DNA from: Bartonella bilalgolemi | GTDB lineage: Bacteria > Pseudomonadota > Alphaproteobacteria > Rhizobiales > Rhizobiaceae | Assembly: GCF_023500045.1 (NCBI RefSeq) | Contig: NZ_JAMCOF010000004.1 | Location: forward strand, 82,361 to 146,360 | Length of the DNA: 64,000 nt | Direction: 5' to 3' | Shown: in pieces, positions 1 through 12,429 of the stretch | Numbering within the stretch: position 1 is the stretch's first letter | Layout of the letters: each line of letters begins with the position of its first letter | Translations under genes and position numbers: made by a program | Notes under the pieces: generated by a model | Told to the model about the DNA's origin: nothing | Databases searched by the model: none | Seen by the model: the letters and a program-made list of their open reading frames with translations, nothing else

Positions 1-716
1 TCACCTTCTTGTAAAAGCCCCCTATTAATACAATTTATCATAGCATAAAAAATCTCATCAAGTGCAATATTAAAGGCAGCACGCTCCATTTTTGTTTCTT
101 CATTTATACGCTTCATTTCTGCAATTGAAAAACCTGAAGTTTTTGCCATTGATAGCATTTTATCAGCCGTATCAAAGGGATATGGCACCTGTGATATTTT
201 TAATTTCGTATTATAATCCGCACGATTTAATTCATCTTCGGTTACAACAAAACCACCACCAATAGAATAATAAACCTGCCGTAAAAGAACATTGCCTTCG
301 GCATTAAGCCCTTCAAATGCAAGACCATTAGCATGTCCAGATAAAATCTTTTTTCTCTCAAAAATGAGATCACTTTCTAAGTCAAAGCGATAAACAGGAT
401 GGCCTTTTGGCCACACTTTTTTTTCACGTTTAACTTGTTCAAAAAGTAATTCCATACAATCAGGATCAACAGTAGAGGCTTTTTTCCCTAAAAGTCCTAA
501 TACAATAGCCCTATCGGTAGCATGACCTATTCCTGTAAAAGCTAATGAACCATGAAGATAAACCCGAATATGAGAAATCTTAAGATGAGATAGCTGAGAA
601 AGATTTCTTGTAATAATCTCTTGCAAAAACATATTAGCAGCTAACATTGGCCCCATTGTATGAGAACTAGAAGGACCAATGCCAATCTTAAAAATTTCAA
701 AGACAGATAAAAACAC
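1..716 (-). CDS. sdaA: L-serine dehydratase, N-terminal part (runs off the left edge)
   Basis: Single-chain iron-sulfur L-serine ammonia-lyase, which converts L-serine to pyruvate and ammonia in the cytoplasm. Translating the minus strand gives 238 codons open to the window edge. They start at a GTG (714-716) with a GAGGTGAG ribosome-binding sequence just upstream. The N-terminus VFLSVFEIFKIGIGPSSSHT is the hallmark opening of the family: the SSSHT motif followed by MGPM, then the GSLAFTGIGHATD and GHPVYRF blocks of the beta domain. The catalytic alpha domain with the cluster cysteines lies outside the window. Full-length members are about 460 residues, so roughly half is visible. The family call is very secure; the GTG start is likely because the conserved opening begins there. 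Confidence 0.93.
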   Translation of the reverse strand, partial: MFLSVFEIFKIGIGPSSSHTMGPMLAANMFLQEIITRNLSQLSHLKISHIRVYLHGSLAFTGIGHATDRAIVLGLLGKKASTVDPDCMELLFEQVKREKKVWPKGHPVYRFDLESDLIFERKKILSGHANGLAFEGLNAEGNVLLRQVYYSIGGGFVVTEDELNRADYNTKLKISQVPYPFDTADKMLSMAKTSGFSIAEMKRINEETKMERAAFNIALDEIFYAMINCINRGLLQEG

Positions 717-1034
717 CGCTCACCTCAAAATCAAACGCGGATCTTGAGTACATGTTTTTCATTAAAACTAAATTGTAAAGTAAACAAAAAAAATAACAGC
801 CACGAACATGAACGTAGCACGTCTTGCTACCATCCAACAATCTTTTTCTACAGCGTTTTCCATATCTAATCCTTAAGGAGTAAATAATAACTCAAAACAA
901 CCCCACATCTCACTCTATGAAATATAGTAAAATAAGCATTAATACGCAATATTAAAATAAAATATAAAATGAGAAGTCTCATAAAACATTTTGTATCATG
1001 CTTTATTCTATACTCAAACAAATAAAAATGCCTA
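717..1034. other. sdaA - nitroreductase spacer
   Basis: AT-rich spacer between the dehydratase and the nitroreductase stop codon. Apart from the 31-codon ORF at 768-863 I see no gene here. The promoter of the sdaA unit should lie here or just upstream, but I could not assign -35/-10 boxes with confidence. Confidence 0.5.
768..863 (-). CDS. possible 31-residue single-pass membrane peptide
   Basis: A short ORF that starts with ATG at 863 and ends with TAG at 768-770. The peptide begins MENAVEKDCWMVARR and ends in a hydrophobic stretch of about 15 residues rich in F, V and I. An AAGGA sequence lies about 7 bases upstream of the ATG. It sits 51 bp upstream of the serine dehydratase start on the same strand, so it could be a small leader gene of that unit. 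I do not recognise a family. The charged head, hydrophobic tail and good ribosome-binding site make it plausible, but chance cannot be excluded at this length. Confidence 0.4.
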   Translation of the reverse strand: MENAVEKDCWMVARRATFMFVAVIFFVYFTI

Positions 1035-1721
1035 CTAACATGACTGAACAAAACGCACAAAATTTTTAATCGGTTCACGCTCAGTCTCAAAATTATTCTC
1101 TGGAGCATTTGAATCACGATAACCAAGAGCCATACCACAAATAAGACGCTGTTCGGAAGGTACTGACAAAAGTGCACATAATTGCTTATGATAATCAGCA
1201 AACGCAGCTTGAGGACACGTATCTAATCCAAAGCCACGTGCAACTAACATAATAGTTTGCATAAACATACCCAAATCAAGCCAACTGCCAATCTCCATGT
1301 CTTGATCCATCATAAATAAAAGTCCAACAGGCGCACCAAAAAATGAAAAATTCCGTGCTTGTTGGTGAATTATCTTTTCCTGCTCATCTTTTTGAATTCC
1401 AAGACTTTTATAAAGATCCAAACCAATTTTTCTACGTCGAGAAAGATAAGGCTCACGCCATTGGCGTGGATAATATTGGTATTCACGCTCCCCTTTTACA
1501 CCTGATAATACCAGTTGTGAAAGTCTCTCTCCAACTTTCTGCAATGCTTCCCCTGTCAAAACAATCACTTTCCAAGGTTGAAGATTTGTTCCAGATGGAG
1601 CCCGTGCCGCAAATTTTAATATTTTCTCGATTACTTCTTGCTTAACAGGTTGATCAATGAAAGCTCGAATTGATTTGCGCGATAAAACGGATTGAAAAAC
1701 ATCAACAATAGAATCCTTCAT
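1035..1721 (-). CDS. nitroreductase family FMN oxidoreductase
   Basis: A 228-residue protein of the nitroreductase superfamily: FMN-dependent, usually homodimeric, NAD(P)H-using reductases of nitro or quinone compounds. Visible family marks are the N-terminal RKSIRAF phosphate-binding arginines (about residues 16-22), the AARAPSGTNLQPWKVIVLTG block (38-57), a central GSWLDLGMFMQTIMLVARGFGLDTC helix region, and the C-terminal CGMALGYRD motif that closes over the flavin. Length is normal. The gene stands alone with large gaps on both sides. Physiological substrate cannot be told from sequence; resemblance to nitrobenzoate reductases does not prove such a role. Confidence 0.88.
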   Translation of the reverse strand: MKDSIVDVFQSVLSRKSIRAFIDQPVKQEVIEKILKFAARAPSGTNLQPWKVIVLTGEALQKVGERLSQLVLSGVKGEREYQYYPRQWREPYLSRRRKIGLDLYKSLGIQKDEQEKIIHQQARNFSFFGAPVGLLFMMDQDMEIGSWLDLGMFMQTIMLVARGFGLDTCPQAAFADYHKQLCALLSVPSEQRLICGMALGYRDSNAPENNFETEREPIKNFVRFVQSC

Positions 1722-2817
1722 TGTTCTTACTTTCTCTTATATGAAAGATAATTTAAATACCGTTCTTCTTTTTTCCTTAATGAAACAAAATGAAAAACTC
1801 TTACACTCCTAATTTAATATCTCCAATCACTGAATAAGGCAAGCTTGTCAAGCACATACTTTACCTGCTAATCTTGTTTTTTTCTGACCTATCATAACTT
1901 TCTCTCACCAACTAAATTATATAAAAACAAGATACAATTAATAGATCCTATATTTTAAAAATCATTTTCAGAAATTACACTTTAATGCATGCTTCAGTTA
2001 CCTTTTCTTTATAAAAGAGAAAAACTAGCCAAATTTTAACAAAATATTAAGGAGAAAATAGCGATACAGATATCATAATGCATATAAATACTCAATAAAG
2101 TATAAAATAACTTTTATTATTACAGCACCAAACCGTGTAACATGTTCTTATTATAACATCACAAAGAATTCATTAAGAATACAGTATTTTAAAATTATCA
2201 ATAAAACTAATGATATATATTTCTAGAAATCTTATTTTATTTAAAAACCGAAATTATTAATTGCAAAAAATATGATTGTGTAGAAAAAAAACTATAAAGA
2301 TATAGAATATTGAATAAAAATAAAGTACAAAGCAAAATATATTGTACCAAACATAAACAGAAATATGGGATCTCTTGAACGCTTATTATTTACATTATTT
2401 TGCGTAAAATCCTACCATAAAATATGATAACTAACAGTAATTTTATGATAAGATTTCCGTGTTTACGAAATAAATAATCGTTGGATACTGTAGTCAACAA
2501 TTTAATTGTCTCATACTCATTACATTGATATGTATTATGTTATTATTGAAAATACGTAAAAATCGTCCATACTCAATTTGATAACATTCCAGATCAAAAG
2601 AGAGGATAACTATCGGCAGCAATTCCAACTACTAAAATAAAACAACTAAAATTACTCAGCCCAATTTTGAGTTTAGTGCTTCTCAATCCAATTTTCGATA
2701 TTTAATGTTCTATTTTACACGTGATTTCCTCTTATTATCAGTGTAAACACTAAAACAAACACCTTAAATTTGAGATAGAATTCTACTAAAATTTAGTCAA
2801 ACTTATAAAACTTCAAA
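1722..2817. other. 1.1-kb AT-rich gap with no recognisable gene
   Basis: Very AT-rich DNA between the nitroreductase and the MerR-type regulator, with no open frame of 60 codons or more in any of the six frames. Only short inverted stretches occur, for example ACTAAA-a-TTTAGT near 2784-2796. I see no gene, tRNA or element; it could be decayed coding sequence too degraded to recognise. Confidence 0.6.
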
Positions 2818-3204
2818 CTAACGGTTAACTCCTAATTCAGCTAAACTCTCAAAAAAAGTCTCTTCGATACATTCTAAATCATGCAACAAATCATCAATAT
2901 CACGCCGCATCTGCTGCAAATCAGTACGTTTTTTATTGATATCTGCAATTAATGCTTTAATTTTTTTTTCATTATCAGGTGGTTTTCTATCTATTGCTAA
3001 TATATTAGATATCTCAGATAAGGAAAAATTAACCCTTCTAGCCTGTAATATTTGCTTCAATTTATAACGGTCCATTTGTGTATACAACCGCTTATACCCA
3101 CGCCGAAAAGGTATAAGTAATCCTTCTTCTTCATAATAACGCAGAGTCCGAGCAGTTATCGAAAATTCTCGCGTTAAATCACTAATTGAATAATATCCTT
3201 GCAT
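2818..3204 (-). CDS. MerR-family transcriptional regulator
   Basis: A 128-residue regulator with a MerR-type winged helix-turn-helix at the N-terminus (residues about 4-72). The signature YYSISDLTREFSITARTLRYYEEEGLL is followed by the wing segment RLYTQMDRYKLKQIL. The C-terminal half (about 80-118) is a predicted dimerisation coiled coil rich in K, D and R. There is no cysteine cluster of the metal-binding type (only one Cys), so a metal sensor is unlikely. It resembles the alphaproteobacterial LiuR-like group that controls branched-chain acyl-CoA catabolism, but no such genes lie beside it, so the target is unknown. Confidence 0.85.
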   Translation of the reverse strand: MQGYYSISDLTREFSITARTLRYYEEEGLLIPFRRGYKRLYTQMDRYKLKQILQARRVNFSLSEISNILAIDRKPPDNEKKIKALIADINKKRTDLQQMRRDIDDLLHDLECIEETFFESLAELGVNR

Positions 3205-3669
3205 TCTAATATCTGTTCAATAAATCAACTACATTGTTAACTAAAATGTATATGTTCTTTATCAAATCTTAGTTAGGGTTTTCTTATTGTTTTCTTTTGA
3301 AAGATGAAAAATATAAACTGAAGCAAACTCTCTAAAAAGAGTAGCTTTTTATCCGATAATCTGCTCTTTTCATCTTATTTCTTGAAAGATAATGGTCAAC
3401 TACATCTATTTTATAGATTTCTCAATTTTCAATACACCAAAATAAATTTCTCTTTTTAATTACCTAAATATTACAAACGTATAGTAAAATAATAAAAATG
3501 CCGAATACTATAATGAAAAATCTTATTTGCACCAAAATTTCTTAAATCTAAGATTACCTTATAAAATTTACAAAAACACACTTATCAGAAATGCTATTCT
3601 GAATCTTAAAGCCTAATAAAATGCCTAATTTTATTTCAGATGCTTCACGTCATTTTTTAGCATTATTAA
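3205..3669. other. rpoC 3' spacer
   Basis: A 465-base AT-rich spacer between the rpoC stop and the MerR regulator start. It should contain the end of the rpoBC transcript and the regulator's promoter. Apart from the candidate hairpin at 3335-3370 nothing recognisable is present, and rpsL does not follow rpoC as it does in many relatives. Confidence 0.5.
3335..3370 (-). terminator. possible hairpin terminator downstream of rpoC
   Basis: An inverted repeat with arms AAAAGAGtAG and CTgCTCTTTT around a 16-base loop. Read on the minus strand it ends in TTTTT. It lies about 300 bases after the rpoC stop, and no gene intervenes, so it could end the rpoBC transcript. The stem has one mismatch and few GC pairs, so this is tentative. 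Confidence 0.35.
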
Positions 3670-6600
3670 TCATTCTACAACATTACTAGCTGTCATATTT
3701 GTTAACATAGCTTTCGCGGCTTCGCCATCACTAGATTTTCGGCGCTCATTCATAATCAAATCATCGCGAACAGTAGCAATACGACGAATTTGGGCAATCG
3801 CACCACCTGTACCTGCAGGTATAAGCCGACCAACAATAACATTTTCCTTAAGTCCTTGCAGAGTATCAATTTTTCCTGAAACTGCTGCTTCAGTGAGCAC
3901 ACGCGTTGTTTCCTGAAATGATGCTGCTGAAATAAAAGAAGGTGTCTGAAGAGACGCTTTTGTAATTCCAAGAAGTATAGGATTACCTGCTGCAGGTTTT
4001 TTACCTTCCGCAATTAGATTATCATTGATTTCATCTAGTTCAATGCGATCAACATGATCACCTGAAATATAACCAGAATCACCAGATTCAGTAATTTCAA
4101 CTTTTTGCAACATCTGGCGAACAATCACTTCAATGTGCTTATCATTAATCAAAACACCCTGTAAACGGTAAACTTCCTGTATCTCATTAACAAGATAAGA
4201 TGCCAAAGCTTCAACACCTTTAATTGCTAAAATATCATGAGGAGCTGGATTACCATCAAGGATATAATCACCTTTCTCAATTTGGTCACCCTCTTGCAAG
4301 TGAAATAATTTACCCTTCGGAATTAAATATTCTATTGGCTCAAGGGATTCATCATGTGGTTCAATAATAATACGGCGCTTATTTTTATAACCACGACCAA
4401 ATCGAATTGTACCACTAATTTCAGCAATAATAGCATGATCTTTTGGACGACGTGCTTCAAAAAGCTCAGCTACACGTGGCAAACCACCCGTAATATCTTT
4501 AGTTTTAGCGCTTTCCATTGGTAGGCGTGCAATAACATCGCCTGCCTTAACATAAGAACCCGGCTCAACAGAAAGAATTGTCTCTACCGACATCATATAA
4601 CGGGCTTCACCACCTTTATACAATTTAGCAATAGCCTCATTTTTCTTATCTGTATAAATAATAATCGCTGGTTTTAGCTCCGCACCACGTGGATTAGCAC
4701 GCCAATCAATAACCAAACGCTTAGTAATACCTGTAGATTCATCAGCCGTTTCAGTAACTGATAAACCATCAACCATATCTTCGAAGCCTATATAACCATC
4801 AACTTCAGTCAGAACTGGCCGTGTATAAGGATCCCACTCTGCTATACGTTGACCGCATTTTACAACATCACCATCATCAACGAAAATACGTGCACCATAA
4901 CTAATACGATGCACAACACGTTCTTTGCCAGCTTCATCCTTAATTATAATAGCCATATTGCGCCCCATAACAACCAAATGGCCTTCAGAATTCCGAACCA
5001 CGTTACGATTACGAATTTCTATTGTTCCCTCATAAGACGCTTCAAAATAAGATGAATCAACAACCTGTGCTGTTCCACCTAAATGGAAAGTACGCATTGT
5101 AAGTTGAGTTCCTGGCTCACCAATTGATTGAGCTGCAATAACACCAACTGCTTCTCCCTGATTAACTAATGTTCCACGTGCTAAATCACGACCATAACAC
5201 TTAGCACAAACACCAAGACGCGTTTCACATGTCAAAGCAGAACGTATTTGGACAGACTGAATTCCTGCCTCTTCAATCTTAGCAACATCAGATTCTTCGA
5301 TCATTGCACCACCTTCAAGAATAACCTCACCAGAAACCGGATGCAAAATATCAAGAAGTGCCGTACGACCAAGAATTCTCTGACCAAGAGAAGCAACAAT
5401 TTGTCCTGAATCAACAATTGGCTGCATAGTAAGACCTTTTACAGTACCACAATCAATCGCTGAAATAATAGCATCCTGAGCAACATCAACAAGACGCCGT
5501 GTTAAATAACCAGAGTTAGCAGTCTTTAATGCAGTATCAGCAAGCCCTTTACGTGCACCGTGAGTTGAATTGAAGTATTCATTAACGGTCAAGCCTTCTT
5601 TAAAATTAGAAATAATTGGTGTTTCAATAATTTCACCCGATGGCTTTGCCATCAAACCACGCATCCCAGCCAGCTGCCTCATCTGATTAGCAGAACCACG
5701 AGCACCAGAATGCGACATCATATAAATTGAATTCATCTGACGTTTACGACCTGTTTTAGGATCAAATTCAACTGCCTGAATACGCTTCATCATCTCATCA
5801 GCAACACGATCTGTGCATTTACCCCAGGCATCAACGACTTTGTTATATTTCTCACTTTGGGTAATTAAGCCATCACTATATTGTTGCTCATATTCCTTAG
5901 CAAGAGCTTCCGTTTCTGCTACTAAACGAGACTTACTATCAGGAATAACCATATCGTCTTTACCAAATGAAATTCCAGCACGACAAGCATGAGAAAAACC
6001 AAGCTGCATAATACGATCACAAAAAATCACTGTTTCTTTTTGCCCACAGTGTCTATAAACTTGGTCAATCATTTTAGAAATATTCTTTTTAGTCATTTCT
6101 TGATTAACAATATCAAATGAAATATTCGGATTCTTTGGTAAAAGTTCACCAATAATTAAACGACCAGGCGTTGTATCATAGAGTTTGGAAACAATTTCAC
6201 CATCTTTATTAAGATCCTTAAAACGGCCTTTAATTTTCGTATGCAAAGTGACAATTTTATTTTCTAAAGCATGATGCAACTCACCCATATCTGCAAAAGC
6301 CATTCCTTCGCCCGGTTCTTTTTCAGAAACAATTGAAAGGTAGTAAAGACCAAGAACCATATCCTGTGATGGAACAATAATTGGTGCACCATTAGCTGGA
6401 TGAAGAATATTATTGGTTGACATCATCAAAACACGAGCCTCAAGCTGTGCTTCAAGAGAAAGAGGGACGTGAACAGCCATCTGATCACCGTCAAAATCCG
6501 CGTTAAATGCTGTACACACCAACGGGTGAAGTTGTATAGCCTTTCCTTCAATCAAGATAGGCTCAAAAGCCTGAATTCCTAAGCGGTGAAGCGTCGGTGC

Positions 6601-7881
6601 ACGATTCAATAACACAGGATGTTCACGAATAACCTCATCTAAGATATCCCAAACTTCTGGATGTTCTTTTTCAACAAGCTTCTTGGCTTGCTTGACAGTA
6701 GATGAATAACCTTTTGCATCAAGTCGCGCGTAAATAAAAGGCTTAAATAACTCGAGAGCCATTTTTTTCGGAAGACCACATTGATGTAATTTCAATTCAG
6801 GACCCGTTACGATAACAGAGCGACCTGAATAATCAACACGCTTCCCAAGTAGATTCTGACGGAAACGTCCTTGCTTACCTTTTAGCATATCTGAAAGGGA
6901 TTTTAATGGACGCTTATTTGCTCCAGTAATCACACGCCCGCGACGACCATTATCAAATAACGCATCAACGGCTTCTTGCACCATACGCTTCTCATTTCGG
7001 ACAATAATTCCAGGAGCACGTAACTCAATTAACCGCTTTAAACGGTTATTCCGGTTAATAACACGTCGATAGAGATCATTCAAATCTGATGTCGCAAAAC
7101 GACCACCATCTAATGGAACTAATGGACGCAAATCCGGTGGGATGACTGGAATAGTCTTCATAATCATCCATTCTGGTTTATTACCAGATTCAAGAAAATT
7201 CTCAACGATCTTAAGCCGTTTAATCAGTTTTGCCTGTTTTAATTCTGAAGTTGTTTCAGCTAATTCAGTACGCAAATCATTTGCAATTTTATCCAACTCC
7301 ATCCCCGCAAGAAGCTCATAAATAGCCTCTGCACCTATCATAGCTGAAAATTGGTCCTCCCCAAATTCATCAACAGCAAGCATATATTCTTCTTCTGATA
7401 GAAGCTGATGTAACTTAAGAGATGTCAATCCTGGTTCTGTAACAATATAATTCTCAAAATAAAGAACTCTTTCGATATCTTTTAAAGTCAAATCTAAAAG
7501 AGTAGAAATGCGACCAGGTAATGACTTAAGGAACCAAATATGAACTACTGGAGCCGCAAGCTCAATATGACCCATACGTTCACGACGTACCCGTGAAAGA
7601 GTGACTTCTACACCACATTTTTCACAGATAATACCCTTATATTTCATACGTTTATATTTACCACATAAACATTCATAATCTTTAATAGGACCGAATATAC
7701 GTGCACAAAAAAGACCATCACGCTCTGGTTTAAATGTCCGGTAGTTAATAGTCTCTGGCTTTTTAATTTCACCATATGACCAAGACAGAATCTTCTCAGG
7801 ACTCGCAATTGAAATACGAATAGAGTCAAATGTCTGCGCTGGTGCCTGAGGATTGAAAAGATTCATGACCTCGTGGTTCAT
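3670..7881 (-). CDS. rpoC: DNA-directed RNA polymerase subunit beta'
   Basis: Largest catalytic subunit of RNA polymerase, 1,403 residues from the chosen start. The N-terminal zinc ribbon cysteines are at residues 71, 73, 86 and 89. The magnesium-binding NADFDGDQ motif of the active site is at 460-467. The second zinc site lies in the stretch [11 protein letters not shown], and the trigger-loop/bridge-helix region GSRGSANQ-like and [16 protein letters not shown] motifs are present. An in-frame ATG-like upstream extension of 12 codons exists, but the ATG at 7881 has GAAGGAGAA 4 bases upstream and matches the conserved [10 protein letters not shown] start. It is downstream of rpoB by 169 bases and co-directional with it, so they are probably co-transcribed. 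Confidence 0.98.
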   Translation of the reverse strand: MNHEVMNLFNPQAPAQTFDSIRISIASPEKILSWSYGEIKKPETINYRTFKPERDGLFCARIFGPIKDYECLCGKYKRMKYKGIICEKCGVEVTLSRVRRERMGHIELAAPVVHIWFLKSLPGRISTLLDLTLKDIERVLYFENYIVTEPGLTSLKLHQLLSEEEYMLAVDEFGEDQFSAMIGAEAIYELLAGMELDKIANDLRTELAETTSELKQAKLIKRLKIVENFLESGNKPEWMIMKTIPVIPPDLRPLVPLDGGRFATSDLNDLYRRVINRNNRLKRLIELRAPGIIVRNEKRMVQEAVDALFDNGRRGRVITGANKRPLKSLSDMLKGKQGRFRQNLLGKRVDYSGRSVIVTGPELKLHQCGLPKKMALELFKPFIYARLDAKGYSSTVKQAKKLVEKEHPEVWDILDEVIREHPVLLNRAPTLHRLGIQAFEPILIEGKAIQLHPLVCTAFNADFDGDQMAVHVPLSLEAQLEARVLMMSTNNILHPANGAPIIVPSQDMVLGLYYLSIVSEKEPGEGMAFADMGELHHALENKIVTLHTKIKGRFKDLNKDGEIVSKLYDTTPGRLIIGELLPKNPNISFDIVNQEMTKKNISKMIDQVYRHCGQKETVIFCDRIMQLGFSHACRAGISFGKDDMVIPDSKSRLVAETEALAKEYEQQYSDGLITQSEKYNKVVDAWGKCTDRVADEMMKRIQAVEFDPKTGRKRQMNSIYMMSHSGARGSANQMRQLAGMRGLMAKPSGEIIETPIISNFKEGLTVNEYFNSTHGARKGLADTALKTANSGYLTRRLVDVAQDAIISAIDCGTVKGLTMQPIVDSGQIVASLGQRILGRTALLDILHPVSGEVILEGGAMIEESDVAKIEEAGIQSVQIRSALTCETRLGVCAKCYGRDLARGTLVNQGEAVGVIAAQSIGEPGTQLTMRTFHLGGTAQVVDSSYFEASYEGTIEIRNRNVVRNSEGHLVVMGRNMAIIIKDEAGKERVVHRISYGARIFVDDGDVVKCGQRIAEWDPYTRPVLTEVDGYIGFEDMVDGLSVTETADESTGITKRLVIDWRANPRGAELKPAIIIYTDKKNEAIAKLYKGGEARYMMSVETILSVEPGSYVKAGDVIARLPMESAKTKDITGGLPRVAELFEARRPKDHAIIAEISGTIRFGRGYKNKRRIIIEPHDESLEPIEYLIPKGKLFHLQEGDQIEKGDYILDGNPAPHDILAIKGVEALASYLVNEIQEVYRLQGVLINDKHIEVIVRQMLQKVEITESGDSGYISGDHVDRIELDEINDNLIAEGKKPAAGNPILLGITKASLQTPSFISAASFQETTRVLTEAAVSGKIDTLQGLKENVIVGRLIPAGTGGAIAQIRRIATVRDDLIMNERRKSSDGEAAKAMLTNMTASNVVE

Positions 7882-8050
7882 GCTGTTCTCCTTCAAAGAT
7901 TCTAAAACTAGCCACAATAGCTTTTTTCTTTGTTAAAGCTTTATTTAAGACCTGTTTTCATTTTTAAAATATTTTTCCATCTAATAGAAATTTCTCTATT
8001 ATAATTTTATAAAAAATCAGAGCACACTATTTTAATATGCTTCCTAAAAA

Positions 8051-11000
8051 TTAACCTTCTGAATCAGATAATGCTCGTTGCGCAATAAGTTCACGCGCAT
8101 CATCAAGCTCTACATTAAGACCAAGAGAACGCATCTCCTTAACTAATACATTAAAGCTTTCAGGAATACCTGCCTCAAATGTATCATCACCACGAACAAC
8201 GGCTTCATAAACTTTTGTTCGACCAGCCACATCATCCGATTTAACCGTTAACATCTCTTGCAAAGTATACGCAGCACCATAAGCCTCAAGCGCCCAAACT
8301 TCCATCTCACCAAAACGCTGACCACCGAATTGAGCTTTACCTCCTAACGGCTGCTGTGTAACAAGTGAATAAGGCCCAATCGAACGCGCATGTATCTTAT
8401 CATCCACAAGGTGATGCAATTTAAGCATATAGATATACCCTACAGTTACTGGACGATCAAAAGCCTCTCCAGTACGACCATCATAAAGCGTAACTTGTCC
8501 TGAACTATCTAAGCCTGCATCTTCGAGCATCATATTGATATCAGCTTCATGAGCTCCATCAAAAACAGGTGTCGCAATCGAAACACCCTGCTTCATCTGA
8601 AGTGCTAGCTTAAAAATACTTTCATTATCATAGTGGCGAACTGGTTCATTGCGATCATCATCAGGAATAAGATTTTCAATACGTTGACGCAAAGGTAATA
8701 TATCTCCGGTTTCCTGATAAAGCTCTATTAAATCACCAATTTTTTTACCCATACCTGCACATGCCCACCCAAGGTGTGTTTCAAGAATTTGACCAACATT
8801 CATACGACTTGGCACACCCAAAGGATTCAAGACAATATCAGCATGCGTTCCATCTTCAAGAAATGGCATATCTTCTACTGGAAGAATACGTGACACAACA
8901 CCTTTATTACCGTGACGCCCTGCCATTTTATCACCTGGTTGAATTTTGCGCTTCACTGCAACAAAAACCTTCACAATTTTCATAACACCAGGAGGCATTT
9001 CATCGCCTCTTTGAACTTTTTCAACCTTATCCATAAAACGACGTTGCAGTGCTTTTTTTGATTCATCATACTGCTTATGCAAAGCTTCAATTTCATTCTG
9101 AAGCTTTTCATCTTCAACAGCGAACTGCCACCACTGATACCGTGGATACTGCTCCATTACTGTACTATCAAGAGTCTTCCCTTTGGGAAAACCTTTTGGA
9201 CCTTCTATCACAACCTTGCCTGTTAATATATCTGCAAGACGTGTATAAACACTCCGATCCAGAATTGATTGCTCGTCATCACGATCTTTAGCCAAACGCT
9301 CAATTTCTTCACGTTCAATTGCCATTGCACGCTCATCTTTTTCTACACCATGGCGATTAAAAACACGAACCTCTACAACAGTACCAAAAGTTCCAGGAGG
9401 CATTCGCATAGAAGTATCACGAACATCCGAAGCTTTTTCACCAAAAATCGCGCGTAAAAGCTTTTCTTCCGGCGTCATTGGACTTTCACCTTTTGGTGTA
9501 ATTTTACCGACTAAAATATCACCAGGATGGACTTCGGCACCAATATAAACAATACCAGCTTCATCAAGATTTCTTAATGCCTCTTCTGCGACATTAGGTA
9601 TATCTCGGGTAATTTCTTCTGGTCCAAGCTTTGTATCACGTGCTGCAACCTCAAACTCTTCAATATGAATCGAAGTAAATACATCATCAGCAACAATACG
9701 TTCAGAAAGTAAAATAGAATCTTCATAATTATAACCATTCCAAGGCATAAATGCCACAAGAACATTTCTACCAAGAGCTAAATCACCAAGATCTGTAGAT
9801 GAACCATCTGCAATAATATCGCCCTTTTCTATCCGATCTCCTACATGTACGAGAGGACGCTGATTAATACAGGTAGACTGATTGGAACGCTGAAATTTCT
9901 GTAGACGATAGATATCAACACCAGACTTTGAAGGATCTAAATCCTCTGTTGCACGAATAACAATACGCATTGCATCAACTTGATCAACAATACCACCACG
10001 TTTTGCACCAATAGCAGCACCTGAATCACAAGCAACTATTGCTTCCATACCTGTACCAACAAGAGGTGCTTCTGCACGTAAAAGTGGAACTGCTTGACGC
10101 TGCATATTAGATCCCATCAATGCACGATTTGCATCATCATTTTCTAAAAATGGAATAAGTGCGGCAGCTACAGAAACCAACTGTTTTGGTGAAACATCCA
10201 TCAAATCTATATGATCACGTGGTGCCATTAAAACTTCACCAGCATGACGACAGACAACAAATTCTTCTGTAAAACGTCCTTCTGTATCCAATGAAGAATT
10301 TGCCTGAGCTACATAGTGTTTTGATTCTTCCATAGCAGAAAGATAGATGACTTCTTTCGTCACCTTACCATCAATAATTTTCCGATATGGACTTTCAATG
10401 AAACCATACTTATTAACTCGAGCGAATGTTGCTAAAGAATTAATCAGACCAATATTTGGCCCTTCTGGTGTTTCAATCGGACAAATACGACCATAATGCG
10501 TAGGATGCACATCGCGCACTTCAAAACCTGCCCGCTCACGAGTTAAACCACCTGGACCAAGAGCAGAAAGACGACGCTTATGAGTAATCTCTGACAATGG
10601 ATTAGTTTGATCCATAAATTGCGATAATTGTGAGGATCCAAAAAACTCGCGAACTGCAGCAGCAGCTGGCTTTGCATTAATCAAATCCTGTGGCATAATC
10701 GTGTCAATTTCAACCAACGACATACGCTCTTTTATTGCGCGTTCCATACGAAGCAAACCAATCCGATATTGATTTTCCATCAATTCTCCAACCGACCGAA
10801 CACGACGATTGCCAAGATTATCAATATCATCAATCTCACCACGACCATCACGCAATTCAACTAACATCTTGACAACGGCAAGAATATCTTCTTGGCGCAA
10901 AACGCGAACTGTATCTGGACAATCAAGCCCCATACGCAAATTCATCTTAACACGCCCAACAGCCGAGAGATCATAACGCTCTGGATCAAAAAACAATGAA

Positions 11001-12199
11001 TGAAACATAGCCTCTGCTGTGTTAATTGTTGGCGGCTCACCTGGACGCATTACTCGATAAATATCGAATAGAGCATCCTGTCGGCTTTCATTTTTATCTA
11101 TTTTTAAGGTATTGCGAATGTATGCACCAACATTCATATGATCAATATCAAGAATATTAATCTGATCAGCACCAACATCAGACAAAATCTTTAATGTTTT
11201 TTCGTCAATTTCATCTCCAGCTTCAAGATAAATCTCACCTGTTTGATAATTTACGATATCTTCTGCAAGGTAGGAGCCCAACAAATCATCTTCACTAATT
11301 TCAATCGCTTTTAGACCTTTTTCTTCTAAAAGCTTTGCAGCACGAACTGTTAGTTTTTTACCAGCTTCAGCTACAACTTCACCGCTATCTGCATCAACAA
11401 GATCAGAAACCAGTTTCATCCCCTTAAAACGATCAACTGAATAGGAAATACGCCATCCATTCTTGGTACGTTCATAAGAAATTTTATTATAAAATGTCGA
11501 TAAAATATCTGATGCATCCATACCCAATGCCATTAAAAGACTGGTCACTGGAATCTTGCGCCGCCGATCAATACGAACATAGACAATATCTTTAGCATCA
11601 AACTCAATATCAAGCCACGATCCACGATAAGGAATCACACGAGCTGCAAAAAGAAATTTACCTGATGAATGAGTCTTCCCTTTATCATGGTCAAAAAAGA
11701 CACCAGGAGAACGATGCATCTGCGAAACAATAACACGTTCTGTACCATTAATGACAAATGTACCATTATGGGTCATTAAAGGCATATCGCCCATATAGAC
11801 ACCTTGCTCTTTAATGTCTTTAATATCTTTTGAACCAGTATCTTCATCAACATCAAAGACAATTAAACGCAATATCACCTTTAATGGTGCTGCATATGTC
11901 AAATCACGTTGATGGCATTCTTCTACATCAAATTTAGGTGGATCAAATTCGTAACGAACAAATTCAAGCATGGCTGTACCGGAAAAATCCGAAATAGGAA
12001 ACACCGATTTAAAAACAGCCTGCAAACCTTCATCTAAACGCCCACCCTCCGGTTCCTCAATCATAAGAAATTGATCATATGAAGCTTTCTGAACTTCAAT
12101 AAGATTTGGCATTTCTGCTACTTCAGGAATCTTACCAAAAAATTTGCGCACACGTCTACGGCCATTAAATTGGGACATCATCGCTAAAGTCTGAGCCAT
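8051..12199 (-). CDS. rpoB: DNA-directed RNA polymerase subunit beta
   Basis: Catalytic beta subunit of RNA polymerase, 1,382 residues, the usual size in Rhizobiales. The start at ATG 12199 is chosen because the conserved opening [20 protein letters not shown] begins there and GAGGAGCAACA precedes it; a start nine codons earlier is possible but less conserved. The rifampicin-binding segment lies around 521-551 and has the wild-type residues D530, H540 and S545 (equivalent to E. coli D516, H526, S531). Late conserved blocks [10 protein letters not shown] and [24 protein letters not shown] are intact. It is preceded by rplL after a structured 293-base spacer and followed by rpoC. Confidence 0.98.
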   Translation of the reverse strand: MAQTLAMMSQFNGRRRVRKFFGKIPEVAEMPNLIEVQKASYDQFLMIEEPEGGRLDEGLQAVFKSVFPISDFSGTAMLEFVRYEFDPPKFDVEECHQRDLTYAAPLKVILRLIVFDVDEDTGSKDIKDIKEQGVYMGDMPLMTHNGTFVINGTERVIVSQMHRSPGVFFDHDKGKTHSSGKFLFAARVIPYRGSWLDIEFDAKDIVYVRIDRRRKIPVTSLLMALGMDASDILSTFYNKISYERTKNGWRISYSVDRFKGMKLVSDLVDADSGEVVAEAGKKLTVRAAKLLEEKGLKAIEISEDDLLGSYLAEDIVNYQTGEIYLEAGDEIDEKTLKILSDVGADQINILDIDHMNVGAYIRNTLKIDKNESRQDALFDIYRVMRPGEPPTINTAEAMFHSLFFDPERYDLSAVGRVKMNLRMGLDCPDTVRVLRQEDILAVVKMLVELRDGRGEIDDIDNLGNRRVRSVGELMENQYRIGLLRMERAIKERMSLVEIDTIMPQDLINAKPAAAAVREFFGSSQLSQFMDQTNPLSEITHKRRLSALGPGGLTRERAGFEVRDVHPTHYGRICPIETPEGPNIGLINSLATFARVNKYGFIESPYRKIIDGKVTKEVIYLSAMEESKHYVAQANSSLDTEGRFTEEFVVCRHAGEVLMAPRDHIDLMDVSPKQLVSVAAALIPFLENDDANRALMGSNMQRQAVPLLRAEAPLVGTGMEAIVACDSGAAIGAKRGGIVDQVDAMRIVIRATEDLDPSKSGVDIYRLQKFQRSNQSTCINQRPLVHVGDRIEKGDIIADGSSTDLGDLALGRNVLVAFMPWNGYNYEDSILLSERIVADDVFTSIHIEEFEVAARDTKLGPEEITRDIPNVAEEALRNLDEAGIVYIGAEVHPGDILVGKITPKGESPMTPEEKLLRAIFGEKASDVRDTSMRMPPGTFGTVVEVRVFNRHGVEKDERAMAIEREEIERLAKDRDDEQSILDRSVYTRLADILTGKVVIEGPKGFPKGKTLDSTVMEQYPRYQWWQFAVEDEKLQNEIEALHKQYDESKKALQRRFMDKVEKVQRGDEMPPGVMKIVKVFVAVKRKIQPGDKMAGRHGNKGVVSRILPVEDMPFLEDGTHADIVLNPLGVPSRMNVGQILETHLGWACAGMGKKIGDLIELYQETGDILPLRQRIENLIPDDDRNEPVRHYDNESIFKLALQMKQGVSIATPVFDGAHEADINMMLEDAGLDSSGQVTLYDGRTGEAFDRPVTVGYIYMLKLHHLVDDKIHARSIGPYSLVTQQPLGGKAQFGGQRFGEMEVWALEAYGAAYTLQEMLTVKSDDVAGRTKVYEAVVRGDDTFEAGIPESFNVLVKEMRSLGLNVELDDARELIAQRALSDSEG

Positions 12200-12384
12200 T
12201 GTTGCTCCTCGATCTTTACTGCTCAAGGTAGACTAAACCTTGATAGCTCCATGTCATCAGCCTGCATATATACAGACCAGCTCATTTGATACCCTTTTAA
12301 GTATCACTTAATTTTTATATACCTAAACAACCAATTTTCTACTTAATTTGACTTTACTATTAGGTTGTTTAAAATACCCCCTTC

Positions 12385-12408
12385 CCTTACAGCCACTAAA
12401 CTGTAAGG
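12385..12408 (-). promoter_or_regulatory. rplL-rpoB intergenic hairpin
   Basis: A perfect 8-bp inverted repeat, CCTTACAG ... CTGTAAGG with an 8-base loop, lies between rplL and rpoB. In E. coli the same intergenic position holds an attenuator and an RNase III processing site, so a comparable role is inferred by position only. There is no clean U-run after it, so it is not a simple terminator. Confidence 0.45.
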
Positions 12409-12429
12409 AAAAGGCTTTCCTCAATCAAG

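Noticed and set aside
866..1201. 111-codon minus-strand open frame overlapping the nitroreductase end
   Set aside because: Out-of-frame shadow of the nitroreductase on the same strand plus AT-rich spacer, with an implausible hydrophobic composition.
3756..4013. Short open frame inside rpoC
   Set aside because: Out-of-frame shadow in a highly conserved coding region; many such frames occur in the ribosomal and polymerase genes.
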